Of a stretch of DNA of 10,242 bases, positions 1 to 6,546 are shown piece by piece (positions within the stretch are counted from its first letter, which is position 1; each line of letters starts with the position of its first letter). The notes below the pieces were generated by a model. That model saw only the letters and a list, made by a program, of their open reading frames with translations, searched no databases and was not told where the DNA came from. A program made the position numbers and the translations under genes. The DNA comes from Aquificota bacterium (lineage in GTDB: Bacteria > Aquificota > Aquificia > Aquificales > Hydrogenothermaceae), in contig JAADDV010000110.1 in assembly GCA_013153795.1 (NCBI GenBank), positions 1-10,242 of the forward strand, written 5' to 3'.

Positions 1-1
1 T

Positions 2-109
2 GTTTTAAAAGGAAGTCTTACTAGCTTATACCCATATCTGAAAATCTTAGAAATAATAAATATAGGAAAATCAGTAAGCTTTGGTCTTGGAAAAATTAAT
101 TTGTTTTAA
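2..109 (+). CDS. cas6: C-terminal end of a Cas6-like CRISPR RNA endoribonuclease (partial)
   Basis: An open frame enters from the left edge and stops at TAA 107-109, giving 35 residues. They contain an LTSLYPYL segment followed by IGKSVSFGLGKI. In the RAMP family Cas6 proteins (CRISPR repeat-processing endoribonucleases) the last strand carries a glycine-rich loop of the form GxGxxxxGxGK, preceded by a segment like 'gdLspflplL'; this tail fits that pattern well. Cas6 cuts pre-crRNA within the repeat to give guide RNAs. The catalytic residues and the first ferredoxin-like fold lie outside the window, so activity cannot be judged. The gene reads on the same strand as the next gene but is about 100 bases away. 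Another RAMP protein such as a Cas5 or Cmr/Csm subunit is possible, because the glycine-rich loop is shared; Cas6 is the best fit. Confidence 0.6.
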   Translation, partial: VLKGSLTSLYPYLKILEIINIGKSVSFGLGKINLF

Positions 110-128
110 AATATAAAAGAGATATTAT
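101..128 (+). promoter_or_regulatory. Possible sigma-70 type promoter for the haem-protein gene
   Basis: TTGTTT at 101-106 and TATTAT at 123-128 are separated by 16 bases, close to the -35/-10 arrangement. The -35 hexamer overlaps the last codons of the upstream partial gene. The region is so AT-rich that chance matches are likely, and several other TATA-like hexamers lie between 110 and 170. The 110-208 gap holds nothing else recognisable: no repeats, no CRISPR leader-like structure and no clear hairpin. Confidence 0.22.
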
Positions 129-194
129 AAATTTATGATAAATTTCAGTTTTTCTATAAAGAAATCTAAGTTAGTATTTATTAACAAAACTTAA

Positions 195-202
195 AAGGAG
201 GT
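195..202 (+). promoter_or_regulatory. Very strong ribosome binding site of the haem-protein gene
   Basis: AAGGAGGT is a full match to the anti-Shine-Dalgarno sequence. It sits six bases before the ATG at 209, so this start is secure and high translation is expected. Confidence 0.85.
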
Positions 203-208
203 TAGAAG

Positions 209-841
209 ATGAAAAAAATTTTGGCAGCTGGCTTAGTATCTGCTCTTATTTTTGGTGGTGCTATAGCAAGTGAGCATGAACATGAGGATATAAAAGAGGA
301 AGTTGTAGAAATTGGACAAAAAGCTTCTAAAAAGCTTTTAAAAACTCTTGTTTCTGAACTGAAAAAAGCAATGCAAGAAGGAGGTCCTTATAAAGCTGTT
401 GAGGTTTGCTCTCAAAAAGCTCTTAAACTTACAGAAAAAGTTGCAAAAGAAGAAGGAGTTGAAATAAAAAGAACTTCTTTCAAATACAGAAATCCTAAAA
501 ATGCTCCAGATGAATATGAAAAAGAGGCTTTAGAGTATTTTGAAAAAGCATTAAAAGAAAAAGGACAGCTTCCTAAATACTATGTTCAAAAAGTAAATGA
601 AAATGAATACAGATACTATATGCCTCTTAAAGTAAAAGCTGTTTGTTTAACGTGCCATGGAGACCCAAAACATATGGATAAAAAACTTCTTGAAAAGATT
701 AGAGCTTTATATCCAAATGATAAAGCTGTTGGATACAAAGAAGGAGATTTTAGAGGGGTTATAAGGGTTTCTATAACAAAAGAAGCTTTAGAAAAACATG
801 AAAAACACGAGAAAGAGGAAAAAGAAGAACATCATCACTAA
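209..841 (+). CDS. Exported monohaem c-type protein of the Tll0287-like/DUF3365 family
   Basis: The 210-residue protein begins with a Sec signal peptide (Lys-Lys, then a hydrophobic core to about residue 20, cleavage near Ala20-Ser21), so it should act in the periplasm. It has one haem c motif, CLTCH, at 146-150. Family landmarks are EVCSQKA (65-71, a conserved Cys67), the RTSFKYRNPKNAPD block (88-101) and GYKEGDFRGVIRVSI (175-189), which identify the Tll0287-like domain, a PAS-like haem-binding fold found alone or as a sensor input domain. Here there is no kinase or other output, so it is probably a free redox or ligand-binding haem protein; the partner is unknown. The mature protein starts with SEHEHED and ends in a charged tail with a terminal HHH, which might bind metal. 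The gene looks monocistronic, ending at a strong terminator. Confidence 0.85.
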   Translation: MKKILAAGLVSALIFGGAIASEHEHEDIKEEVVEIGQKASKKLLKTLVSELKKAMQEGGPYKAVEVCSQKALKLTEKVAKEEGVEIKRTSFKYRNPKNAPDEYEKEALEYFEKALKEKGQLPKYYVQKVNENEYRYYMPLKVKAVCLTCHGDPKHMDKKLLEKIRALYPNDKAVGYKEGDFRGVIRVSITKEALEKHEKHEKEEKEEHHH

Positions 842-844
842 AAG

Positions 845-869
845 AAGGCTCCTTAAAGGAGCCTTTTTT
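845..869. terminator. Bidirectional Rho-independent terminator
   Basis: GGCTCC (847-852) and GGAGCC (858-863) form a perfect stem around a TTAAA loop, extended by AA/TT pairs. It is followed by TTTTTT at 864-869 on the plus strand, just after the haem-protein stop. On the minus strand the same stem is followed by TTCTTTTA, so it can also end the five-gene cluster coming from the right. The T-run holds two of the three bases of the minus-strand Toprim stop codon (868-870). Confidence 0.88.
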
Positions 870-1215
870 AAAAAAGTCTGTCTATATGCTCTATTTCTTC
901 TATATCAAACTGTTTTAGGTATTCCCTAAAAGAAATATCCACAGGGATTCCCTCTCTTTGAAGGATAAAGAAAAATTTCTGAAAAATTTTTTCTCCCTGT
1001 TTATCAAGGTCAAAAAGAAGGATAACAAGGATTTTATCTTCTAGTTCCTCCAAAACATCATAAAAACGTTTTCCTTTTAGAGGAAAAATATTTTCAACAC
1101 CAAAATTTTTAAGAACTTTTACATCTTTTTTTCCTTCAACAAGAATCGAAACGTTTTCTTCTAAAGAAATCTCTACAAGCTTATTTTTCCAGTCTTCTAA
1201 GGAAGAAAATTTCAT
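868..1215 (-). CDS. Small stand-alone Toprim-domain protein
   Basis: The 115-residue protein consists of little more than a Toprim fold. The first motif is ILVEGKKD (24-31), with Glu27 as the candidate catalytic acid. It is followed by a GV..IFPLKGK stretch, and then by LLFDLDKQGE (66-75), which supplies the DxD pair Asp69/Asp71. Toprim domains bind Mg2+ and handle phosphodiester bonds in primases, topoisomerases, RNase M5 and OLD nucleases. This one lacks any extra domain. It resembles the archaeal small primase-like UPF0292 proteins and the Toprim part of RNase M5, including the C-terminal EEIEHIDRLF, but the substrate cannot be read from sequence. Its ATG lies one base after the stop of the receiver gene upstream, so the two are almost certainly cotranscribed and coupled. 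All metal-binding acids are present, so it is probably active. Confidence 0.8.
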   Translation of the reverse strand: MKFSSLEDWKNKLVEISLEENVSILVEGKKDVKVLKNFGVENIFPLKGKRFYDVLEELEDKILVILLFDLDKQGEKIFQKFFFILQREGIPVDISFREYLKQFDIEEIEHIDRLF

Positions 1216-1216
1216 T

Positions 1217-1693
1217 TTAAGGGATAATTCTTCTTAAGATTGTAACTAATTTTTCTATTATTTTTTTTAAAAGAGATTTATCAACTTCTTGTTCTTCAAA
1301 TTTATCTCTTACGTATTCTTCTCCTTTTTTCTTTTTTAAATCTTCTGCTATTTCCGTAAATACGTCAAGAGGATTAAAGGGTTTTCTTAAAACTGCTGTT
1401 GCTTTCATATGTTTGAAAAAAGCTTCTTCATCCTCCGTAAGCTCTTTAGCAAGAATCACAAAAGGTATTTCTTCAATATTTTCATTTCTTCTCATAAAAG
1501 AAAGAATTTCCCATGTTGGCTGTCCATTAAGACGAACTTCTGCAACAATTCCGTCTATATCTTTTCTATGTTCTAAAAGCATTTTTGCTTCATTAATATC
1601 TGATACTTGAATAACTTCTGAACTACTAAATTGAGCAACCTCTTGTAAAATTCTATAAGTTTCTATATCATCATCTAATAAAAGTATCTTCAT
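1217..1693 (-). CDS. Response-regulator receiver-like protein with Glu in place of the phospho-acceptor Asp
   Basis: Residues 1-120 form a CheY-like receiver domain. It has the hydrophobic first strand MKILLLDDD with the acidic pocket at Asp7-Asp9, and the conserved Lys104 in RKPF. Where the phospho-acceptor Asp should sit, the DGIVAEVRL strand (47-55) has Glu52. The usual Thr/Ser of strand four (IPFVILAKE) is Ala82. Such a receiver cannot be phosphorylated in the usual way; Glu could hold it in an active-like state. After the domain comes a charged linker (about 120-138) and an amphipathic Lys/Ile-rich helix to residue 158, with no DNA-binding or enzymatic output. It probably works by protein-protein contact. 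It lies between mqnD (10-base gap) and the Toprim gene (one-base gap). No histidine kinase is in the window. Confidence 0.82.
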   Translation of the reverse strand: MKILLLDDDIETYRILQEVAQFSSSEVIQVSDINEAKMLLEHRKDIDGIVAEVRLNGQPTWEILSFMRRNENIEEIPFVILAKELTEDEEAFFKHMKATAVLRKPFNPLDVFTEIAEDLKKKKGEEYVRDKFEEQEVDKSLLKKIIEKLVTILRRIIP

Positions 1694-1703
1694 ATTTCAA
1701 ACC

Positions 1704-2558
1704 TTACACAAATTTTATTTCAGGAAGTTTATCTATAAAGCCTTTTTCATAAGCTTCTTTTAAAAATAGCTCTATAGCTTTTTTTCCCCTTTCTCCATAG
1801 TCAACTGTTAAATCATTGACATACATACCAATAAACTTATCTGCTTTGTCTTTTGTCATTCCTCTAGCATATTTCAAAGCATATTCTACTGCTTCGTCTC
1901 TGTGTTCAAGAGAATATTTAATACTTTCCCTTAAAATCTCAGAAATCTCTTTCATAACCTCTTCCCCTAGGTCTTTTCTAATGACATTTCCACCTAGAGG
2001 AAGAGGAAGCCCTCCTGTCCTTTCATACCACCATTTACCTAAGTCAACAATAGATGTTAATCCTTCATCTGCATATGTTAGTTGCCCTTCGTGGATTATA
2101 AGCCCTGCATCAACTTTTCCTTCCTTTACTGCTGGGATTATTTCATCAAAATTTATTACCTCATAATCAAAATCTTTTGTTCCAAGATAAAGCTCTAAAG
2201 CAAGAAATGCAGAGGTTAATGTCCCAGGGACAGCAATTTTTTTGTTTTTTAGCTCTTCAGGTGAAAAAGGCTCCTTTGCTACAACCATAGGGCCATAGTT
2301 ATCTCCCATACTTGCCCCACTTGATAAAAGGGCATATTTATCTGCTACATAAGGGAATGCATGAATAGATATAGCAGAAACTTCATAAACTCCTTCTAAA
2401 GCTTTTTTGTTCAAGGTTTCTATATCTGAAAGAACATCTATAAACTTATATCCTTTTGTGTCTATCTTTCCTTGGTTTATAGCATAAAACATAAAGGCGT
2501 CGTCAGAGTCTGGACTATGGGCTACGTGAATAACCATTTTTTCATCTTTCACACTCAT
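1704..2558 (-). CDS. mqnD: MqnA/MqnD-family protein, probable 1,4-dihydroxy-6-naphthoate synthase
   Basis: This protein belongs to the VitK2_biosynth (MqnA/MqnD) family, which has a periplasmic-binding-protein fold but is cytoplasmic. MqnD splits cyclic dehypoxanthinyl futalosine to give 1,4-dihydroxy-6-naphthoate in the futalosine route to menaquinone. Numbered from the chosen start, it shows HSPDSDDAFMF (14-24, nucleotide-proximal loop), PGTLTSAFLAL (near 111-121), GLIIHEGQLTY (with His156, matching the catalytic His of MqnD) and GLPLPLGG (183-190). The 284-residue length fits. I chose the ATG at 2556-2558 because GGAG at 2565-2568 sits six bases before it. An ATG at 2568-2570 would add four residues but has no good ribosome site, and a third at 2535-2537 is also possible. 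MqnD is favoured over MqnA by the IHEG and GLPLPLG blocks. No other mqn genes are nearby. Confidence 0.82.
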   Translation of the reverse strand: MSVKDEKMVIHVAHSPDSDDAFMFYAINQGKIDTKGYKFIDVLSDIETLNKKALEGVYEVSAISIHAFPYVADKYALLSSGASMGDNYGPMVVAKEPFSPEELKNKKIAVPGTLTSAFLALELYLGTKDFDYEVINFDEIIPAVKEGKVDAGLIIHEGQLTYADEGLTSIVDLGKWWYERTGGLPLPLGGNVIRKDLGEEVMKEISEILRESIKYSLEHRDEAVEYALKYARGMTKDKADKFIGMYVNDLTVDYGERGKKAIELFLKEAYEKGFIDKLPEIKFV

Positions 2559-2603
2559 TATTTTCTCCATCTTGGATTTATTATCGTAATAAACATTAAC
2601 ATT

Positions 2604-3422
2604 TTATAATAACTTGACAGACTTTCCAAAAACCTCAAAATCAGAAAAAGGTTTAGCTTTTATTGTGATTTTCCTTTTTAGGAAAGGATGAAAAAAAGAC
2701 AAAGAAGAAGCATGAAGCATCTGTCTTTTTACATTTTTTAATAAAGGATGGTCTACTTTTTTTAAACCATAGGTTTTATCTCCAACAATAGGAAAACCTG
2801 CCTTTTTAAGATGTCTTCTTATCTGATGTTTTCTTCCTGTTTTTATCTCTACTTCAAAAAGAGAAAAACCATTCCTAGTTTTTAGAGTTTTTATAATACT
2901 TTTTGCGTATTTTTTATCTATTGGCTCGTTTATCACTTTTTTCTTAAAGGAAGCTTCGTTATGAGATATTGCTAAATATTTTTTTTCAACCTCTTTTTTG
3001 TGCCATAGTTCTTTGAATTTTTCAAAAATTTTGTTGTTTTTTGCAAACAAAAGAACCCCCGATGTTTCTCTATCTAGACGATGAATAGCTTTTATTTTTT
3101 GGTCTTTTTTATATTTCCTAAGCAGGTCTTCTACAGAACCTTTTTTATTTTCACTTTCTAAAAAAGGAGGTTTCTGGACAGCAATAATAAACTCATCTTC
3201 ATAGATAATGCTGTTTTCTATATTCCACTTTGGAGCTGTAAAATCAACAACTTCCACAATATCTCCTTTTTTAAGATTGTGGGTTGCTATCCAGATTCTT
3301 TTATTATTAACGAATACATTTTTACTGTCTATTATTTCCTTTGCTTTCTTTTTGGATATTTTAAGTTTTTCTGATACAAATGTTTTTAAATCAGTTTCTT
3401 TTTCTACAAAGAACTTTTTCAT
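2604..3422 (-). CDS. RluA-family RNA pseudouridine synthase with S4 domain
   Basis: The protein converts specific uridines in rRNA or tRNA to pseudouridine. Residues about 11-60 form an S4 RNA-binding domain (VSEKLKISKKKAKEIIDSKNV then KGDIVEV). The synthase domain follows. It carries the signature AIHRLDRETSGVLLFAK (112-128) with the catalytic Asp117, then GRKHQIRRHLKKAGFPIVGDKTYG (196-219), both typical of RluA/RluC/RluD. The 272-residue length is slightly short for RluC/RluD (about 300-325), and the target site cannot be told from sequence. The start is supported by AAGGAG a few bases upstream (3427-3432), which overlaps the stop of the hydrolase gene; only 8 bases separate the two genes. 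The protein is very Lys-rich, as expected for a thermophile RNA-binding protein. Confidence 0.9.
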   Translation of the reverse strand: MKKFFVEKETDLKTFVSEKLKISKKKAKEIIDSKNVFVNNKRIWIATHNLKKGDIVEVVDFTAPKWNIENSIIYEDEFIIAVQKPPFLESENKKGSVEDLLRKYKKDQKIKAIHRLDRETSGVLLFAKNNKIFEKFKELWHKKEVEKKYLAISHNEASFKKKVINEPIDKKYAKSIIKTLKTRNGFSLFEVEIKTGRKHQIRRHLKKAGFPIVGDKTYGLKKVDHPLLKNVKRQMLHASSLSFFHPFLKRKITIKAKPFSDFEVFGKSVKLL

Positions 3423-3430
3423 ATTTCTCC

Positions 3431-4192
3431 TTATTTTAAGTTTTCTAAAAAGGTAAAAATATAAGCTTTAGTTTTTGGAAGTAAGATAACTCCATGTCCA
3501 GAACCAGAAACAGTTAGAGCATAACCATTATTAGTCATTCCCATAAGAGTATCAACTGTTTTGTAAGAGCCTAAAGGGTCATTTTTTGAAACAATGTATA
3601 AAACAGGATTTTCATAAGATGCTAAAGCTATTTCTACAGCTTCCTTTCCTACTATAGAAATAGAGCCAGGGGATATGCTAACAAGAGCTTTTATGTCCTG
3701 AACTGTTACAACAGGGATTATAGATATACCTCCAAGGGAAGCTCCTATAAGGATTATATTATCTAAATCTACTTTCTCATTTTCAGCTACATAATCTATC
3801 CAGAGAGATATATCTTCTGGGATTTTTTTAAAGTTTACTTTTTCATTACTTTTTTTGAAAAAATTCATTAAATCTAACGCTGACTTAAAATTTGGCTTAA
3901 ACACAATTTTGTTTTCTTTTCCATTTTGATAAATAGAAAGTCCATGCCCTCTAAGGTCTATCAAAAGAGTAGCATAACCTTTTTCTCTAAGTTCTTTTGC
4001 AAATTCAGACCATATTTTATGGTCAGTCCCAAACTGATGAACAAGAATAACAAGAGGATACTTTTCTTTCTTTTCTTTTGGATACTCAATAAAACCTACA
4101 AGTTTAAAACCATCTAAAGATGTAATAGAAACTTCCTTGGCAAAAGAAATTTGGGCTAATAAAATAAAAAGGGAAATAAAGAGTTTTCTCAT
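3431..4192 (-). CDS. Exported alpha/beta-hydrolase (serine esterase-type)
   Basis: The 253-residue protein begins with a Sec signal peptide (MRKLF, then a hydrophobic stretch to about Ala18), predicting periplasmic location. The mature part has the alpha/beta-hydrolase fold markers. These are LVHQFG (50-55, oxyanion hole), TLLIDLRGHGLS (75-86), the nucleophile elbow IGASLGG (149-155, Ser152), acidic residue Asp205 in VSKNDPLG, and His233 in GSGHG; a complete Ser-Asp-His triad is therefore visible. The family is dienelactone hydrolase/esterase-like, but the substrate is unknown. It is the first gene of the minus-strand cluster, with AAGAGGAGA (4198-4206) just before the ATG. Its link to the following RNA and quinone genes is not obvious and may be chance operon building, common in compact Aquificota genomes. 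Confidence 0.87.
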   Translation of the reverse strand: MRKLFISLFILLAQISFAKEVSITSLDGFKLVGFIEYPKEKKEKYPLVILVHQFGTDHKIWSEFAKELREKGYATLLIDLRGHGLSIYQNGKENKIVFKPNFKSALDLMNFFKKSNEKVNFKKIPEDISLWIDYVAENEKVDLDNIILIGASLGGISIIPVVTVQDIKALVSISPGSISIVGKEAVEIALASYENPVLYIVSKNDPLGSYKTVDTLMGMTNNGYALTVSGSGHGVILLPKTKAYIFTFLENLK

Positions 4193-4204
4193 AAGATTCT
4201 CCTC

Positions 4205-4234
4205 TTGTGAAAGATTTTATACTAAAATTATAAT
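4205..4234 (+). promoter_or_regulatory. Probable sigma-70 promoter of purL
   Basis: TTGTGA (4205-4210) and a perfect TATAAT (4229-4234) are spaced 18 bases apart. Transcription would start near 4241, giving a leader of about 50 bases. That leader shows no purine riboswitch fold. The -35 box overlaps the ribosome site and 5' leader of the divergent hydrolase gene. Confidence 0.5.
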
Positions 4235-4257
4235 CTTATGTATTAAGAAAAATTCAA
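4227..4257 (-). promoter_or_regulatory. Possible promoter of the five-gene minus-strand cluster
   Basis: On the minus strand TTGAAT (4257-4252) is followed, after 19 bases, by TATAAT (4232-4227). This -10 box overlaps the purL -10 box because ATTATAAT (4227-4234) is its own reverse complement. The spacer is long. An alternative -10, TATAAA at 4221-4216, has no good -35. Either way the divergent transcripts must start within the same 40 bases. Confidence 0.33.
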
Positions 4258-4280
4258 TTTTTAAAACTCAAAAAATTATA

Positions 4281-4284
4281 GGAG
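4281..4284 (+). promoter_or_regulatory. Ribosome binding site of purL
   Basis: GGAG sits six bases before the ATG at 4291, which confirms that start. Confidence 0.75.
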
Positions 4285-4290
4285 TTTTTA

Positions 4291-6546
4291 ATGGACGAAA
4301 AAATTTTATCTGCCCATGGATTAACAGTTGATGAGTATAAAAGAATTAAAGAGCTTATAGGTAGAGAACCGAACGAAGTGGAGCTTGGCATATTTGGAGC
4401 TTTATGGAGTGAGCACTGTTCTTATAAATCATCAAAACCATTTTTAAAGGTTTTTCCTACTGAAGCACCATGGGTTATTCAAGGTCCTGGAGAAAATGCT
4501 GGAGTTGTAGAAATAGACGATAAATATGCCGTGGCATTTAAAATAGAGTCTCATAATCATCCTTCATATATAGAGCCCTTCCATGGAGCAGCTACAGGAG
4601 TAGGAGGTATTATAAGAGATATTCTTTCCATGGGAGCAAGGCCTGTATGTGCTTTTGATAGTCTTAGATTTGGTGACCCAAGAAAAGATGGAACAAGAAA
4701 TAATATAAAAGATGCAAAACCTATAGCCCAAGGGGTTGTTAAAGGTATAGGTTTTTATGGGAATTGCATAGGTGTTCCTACAATAGGTGGAGAAGTTGTT
4801 TTTGATGAAGTTTACGCAGGAAATCCTTTAGTAAATGCTTTTTGCTTAGGAATTTTAGAAAAAGACAAAATGTACCGCGCTCGTGCAACAAAAATAGGGC
4901 AAAAAATGGTAATGGTTGGTTCTGCTACCGGAAGAGACGGTATCCACGGTGCTACAATGGCTTCTGCGGAGTTTTCAGAAGAAACAGAGGATAAAAGACC
5001 AAATGTTCAGATAGGAGACCCTTTCTTTGGAAAAAGGCTTATAGAATGCACTTTAGAAGTTATGCAAAAAGGACTTATTGAAGGTTGTCAGGATTTTGGA
5101 GCAGCAGGATTAGCAGGTTCTACATCTGAGTTTGGTTCAAAATCTGGAATGGGAGTGAGGGTTTATCTGGAAAATGTTCCCCTTAGAGATGAAAATATGA
5201 CTCCATATGAAATTTTACTTTCTGAATCTCAAGAAAGAATGCTTTATGCAGTAGATGAAGAAAATGTTGATGAAGTTATAAAAATTGCTAAATGGTATGG
5301 ACTGGAAGCTGCAGTAATAGGAGAGACAACAGATACAGGAAGAATGGAAGTTTTTTACAAAGGAGAAAAGGTAGCTGACCTTCCAATATCTGCCATTGTT
5401 GACGATGCCCCCGTTTATAACAGACCTAGAAAAGAGCCTGAATATCTAAAAGAGACAAGAAAATTTAATCAAAATGACTTACCTAAAGTTGATATAAAAG
5501 AAGCCATAAGAAAAGTTTTATCCTCTCCTACTATAGCTAAAAAAGAATGGGTATACAGACAGTATGACCATGAAGTAGGAATAAACACTGTAGTAAAACC
5601 CGGAAGTGATGCGGCAGTTTTAAGAATAAAATGGGCTGTTAAACCAGAAATAAACTCAGAAAAAGCTGTTGCTATATCCTCTGATGGAAATGGTAGGTGG
5701 GTTTATCTTAATCCTTATGAAGGAGGAAAAAGGGTTGTAGTAGAAGCTGTTAGAAATGTTTATATAACAGGAGCAAAACCTCTTGCTATAACAGACTGTC
5801 TAAATTGGGGAAATCCAGAAAATCCAGAAATTATGTGGCAGTTTGAACAAGCAACAAAAGGAATGGCAGATGCCTGCAGAGAGTTAAACACCCCTGTTAT
5901 AAGTGGGAATGTCTCCCTTTATAATGAAACAGTTTTACCAGATAAAAGAATAAACATATACCCAACTCCTATCGTTGTGGCTGTAGGAGTCTTAGACAAA
6001 CCAGAAAATGCAATTCCAAGTTTTTATCAGAATGAAGGAGATGTTATTGCAATAGTCGGAGAAGTAGATAAAGAACCTACCATAAATGGCAGTGAGTTTT
6101 TAAAGGAAGTCCATGGAATAGTATCTGGAGAAATACCACCTGTTAATTTAGAAGTAGAGAAAAAACTTGCTGAATTCTTTCAAGAAAACAAACATCTTAT
6201 AAAGTCTGCCCATGATGTTTCAGATGGAGGTCTTATTACAGCTATTCTTGAAAGTGCTTTTTCTGAGGAAAAAACCTTTGGAGTTGATGTATCTATAAAC
6301 ACTCCATATAGAGAAGATTTTGAGCTTTTTGATGAAATGAGAAGTATAATTGTTATTTCTTTAGAAGAAAAAGACCTTAAAGCAGTAAAAGAAGCTGCTC
6401 AAAATCTAGGAATAGGATTTAAAACTTTAGGAAGAGTTATTGATAAACCTGTTTTAAAACTAAAAATAAATTCAATAAATATAGAAGAAGATATATCCTC
6501 TTTAAGGAATTTATGGGAAAATTCTGTAAGAAAGCTTTTAGATTAA
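4291..6546 (+). CDS. purL: Phosphoribosylformylglycinamidine synthase, small-type subunit PurL
   Basis: This is the ATP-dependent synthetase subunit of step four of purine synthesis. It converts FGAR to FGAM with ammonia supplied by PurQ and carried within a PurL-PurS-PurQ complex. At 751 residues it is the small PurL type, so PurQ and PurS must be encoded elsewhere. Motifs in order are WSEHCSYKSSKPFL (39-52, His42), GPGENAG (65-71, nucleotide site), FKIESHNHPS (83-92, with Glu86 and the catalytic-region His88), IGDPFFGKRL (241-250), LSESQERM (310-317) and the second-half repeats VISGNVSLYNE (536-546) and SAHDVSDGGL (639-648). The two AIRS-like halves are both complete. It stands alone, divergent from the hydrolase cluster, and its last four bases (6543-6546) overlap the end of ubiB. 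No intrinsic terminator follows it. Confidence 0.97.
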   Translation: MDEKILSAHGLTVDEYKRIKELIGREPNEVELGIFGALWSEHCSYKSSKPFLKVFPTEAPWVIQGPGENAGVVEIDDKYAVAFKIESHNHPSYIEPFHGAATGVGGIIRDILSMGARPVCAFDSLRFGDPRKDGTRNNIKDAKPIAQGVVKGIGFYGNCIGVPTIGGEVVFDEVYAGNPLVNAFCLGILEKDKMYRARATKIGQKMVMVGSATGRDGIHGATMASAEFSEETEDKRPNVQIGDPFFGKRLIECTLEVMQKGLIEGCQDFGAAGLAGSTSEFGSKSGMGVRVYLENVPLRDENMTPYEILLSESQERMLYAVDEENVDEVIKIAKWYGLEAAVIGETTDTGRMEVFYKGEKVADLPISAIVDDAPVYNRPRKEPEYLKETRKFNQNDLPKVDIKEAIRKVLSSPTIAKKEWVYRQYDHEVGINTVVKPGSDAAVLRIKWAVKPEINSEKAVAISSDGNGRWVYLNPYEGGKRVVVEAVRNVYITGAKPLAITDCLNWGNPENPEIMWQFEQATKGMADACRELNTPVISGNVSLYNETVLPDKRINIYPTPIVVAVGVLDKPENAIPSFYQNEGDVIAIVGEVDKEPTINGSEFLKEVHGIVSGEIPPVNLEVEKKLAEFFQENKHLIKSAHDVSDGGLITAILESAFSEEKTFGVDVSINTPYREDFELFDEMRSIIVISLEEKDLKAVKEAAQNLGIGFKTLGRVIDKPVLKLKINSINIEEDISSLRNLWENSVRKLLD

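Noticed and set aside
110..208. Possible CRISPR leader or repeat next to the Cas6-like end
   Set aside because: The stretch is AT-rich but contains no 25-37 base direct repeat or second copy of any segment.
1413..1610. 65-residue plus-strand open frame opposite the receiver gene
   Set aside because: It lies antisense to a clearly coding gene, has a low-complexity Ser/Ile composition and no ribosome site.
1816..2166. 116-residue plus-strand open frame opposite mqnD
   Set aside because: Antisense frame of a recognised family protein with Ser/Pro-rich shadow composition; no family resemblance.
4241..4290. Purine riboswitch in the purL leader
   Set aside because: The leader is only about 50 bases, nearly all A/T, with no conserved aptamer core or terminator stem.
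4137..4331. 64-residue plus-strand open frame across the purL promoter
   Set aside because: It overlaps the hydrolase signal-peptide region, the promoters and the purL start, and has no Shine-Dalgarno site or plausible composition.
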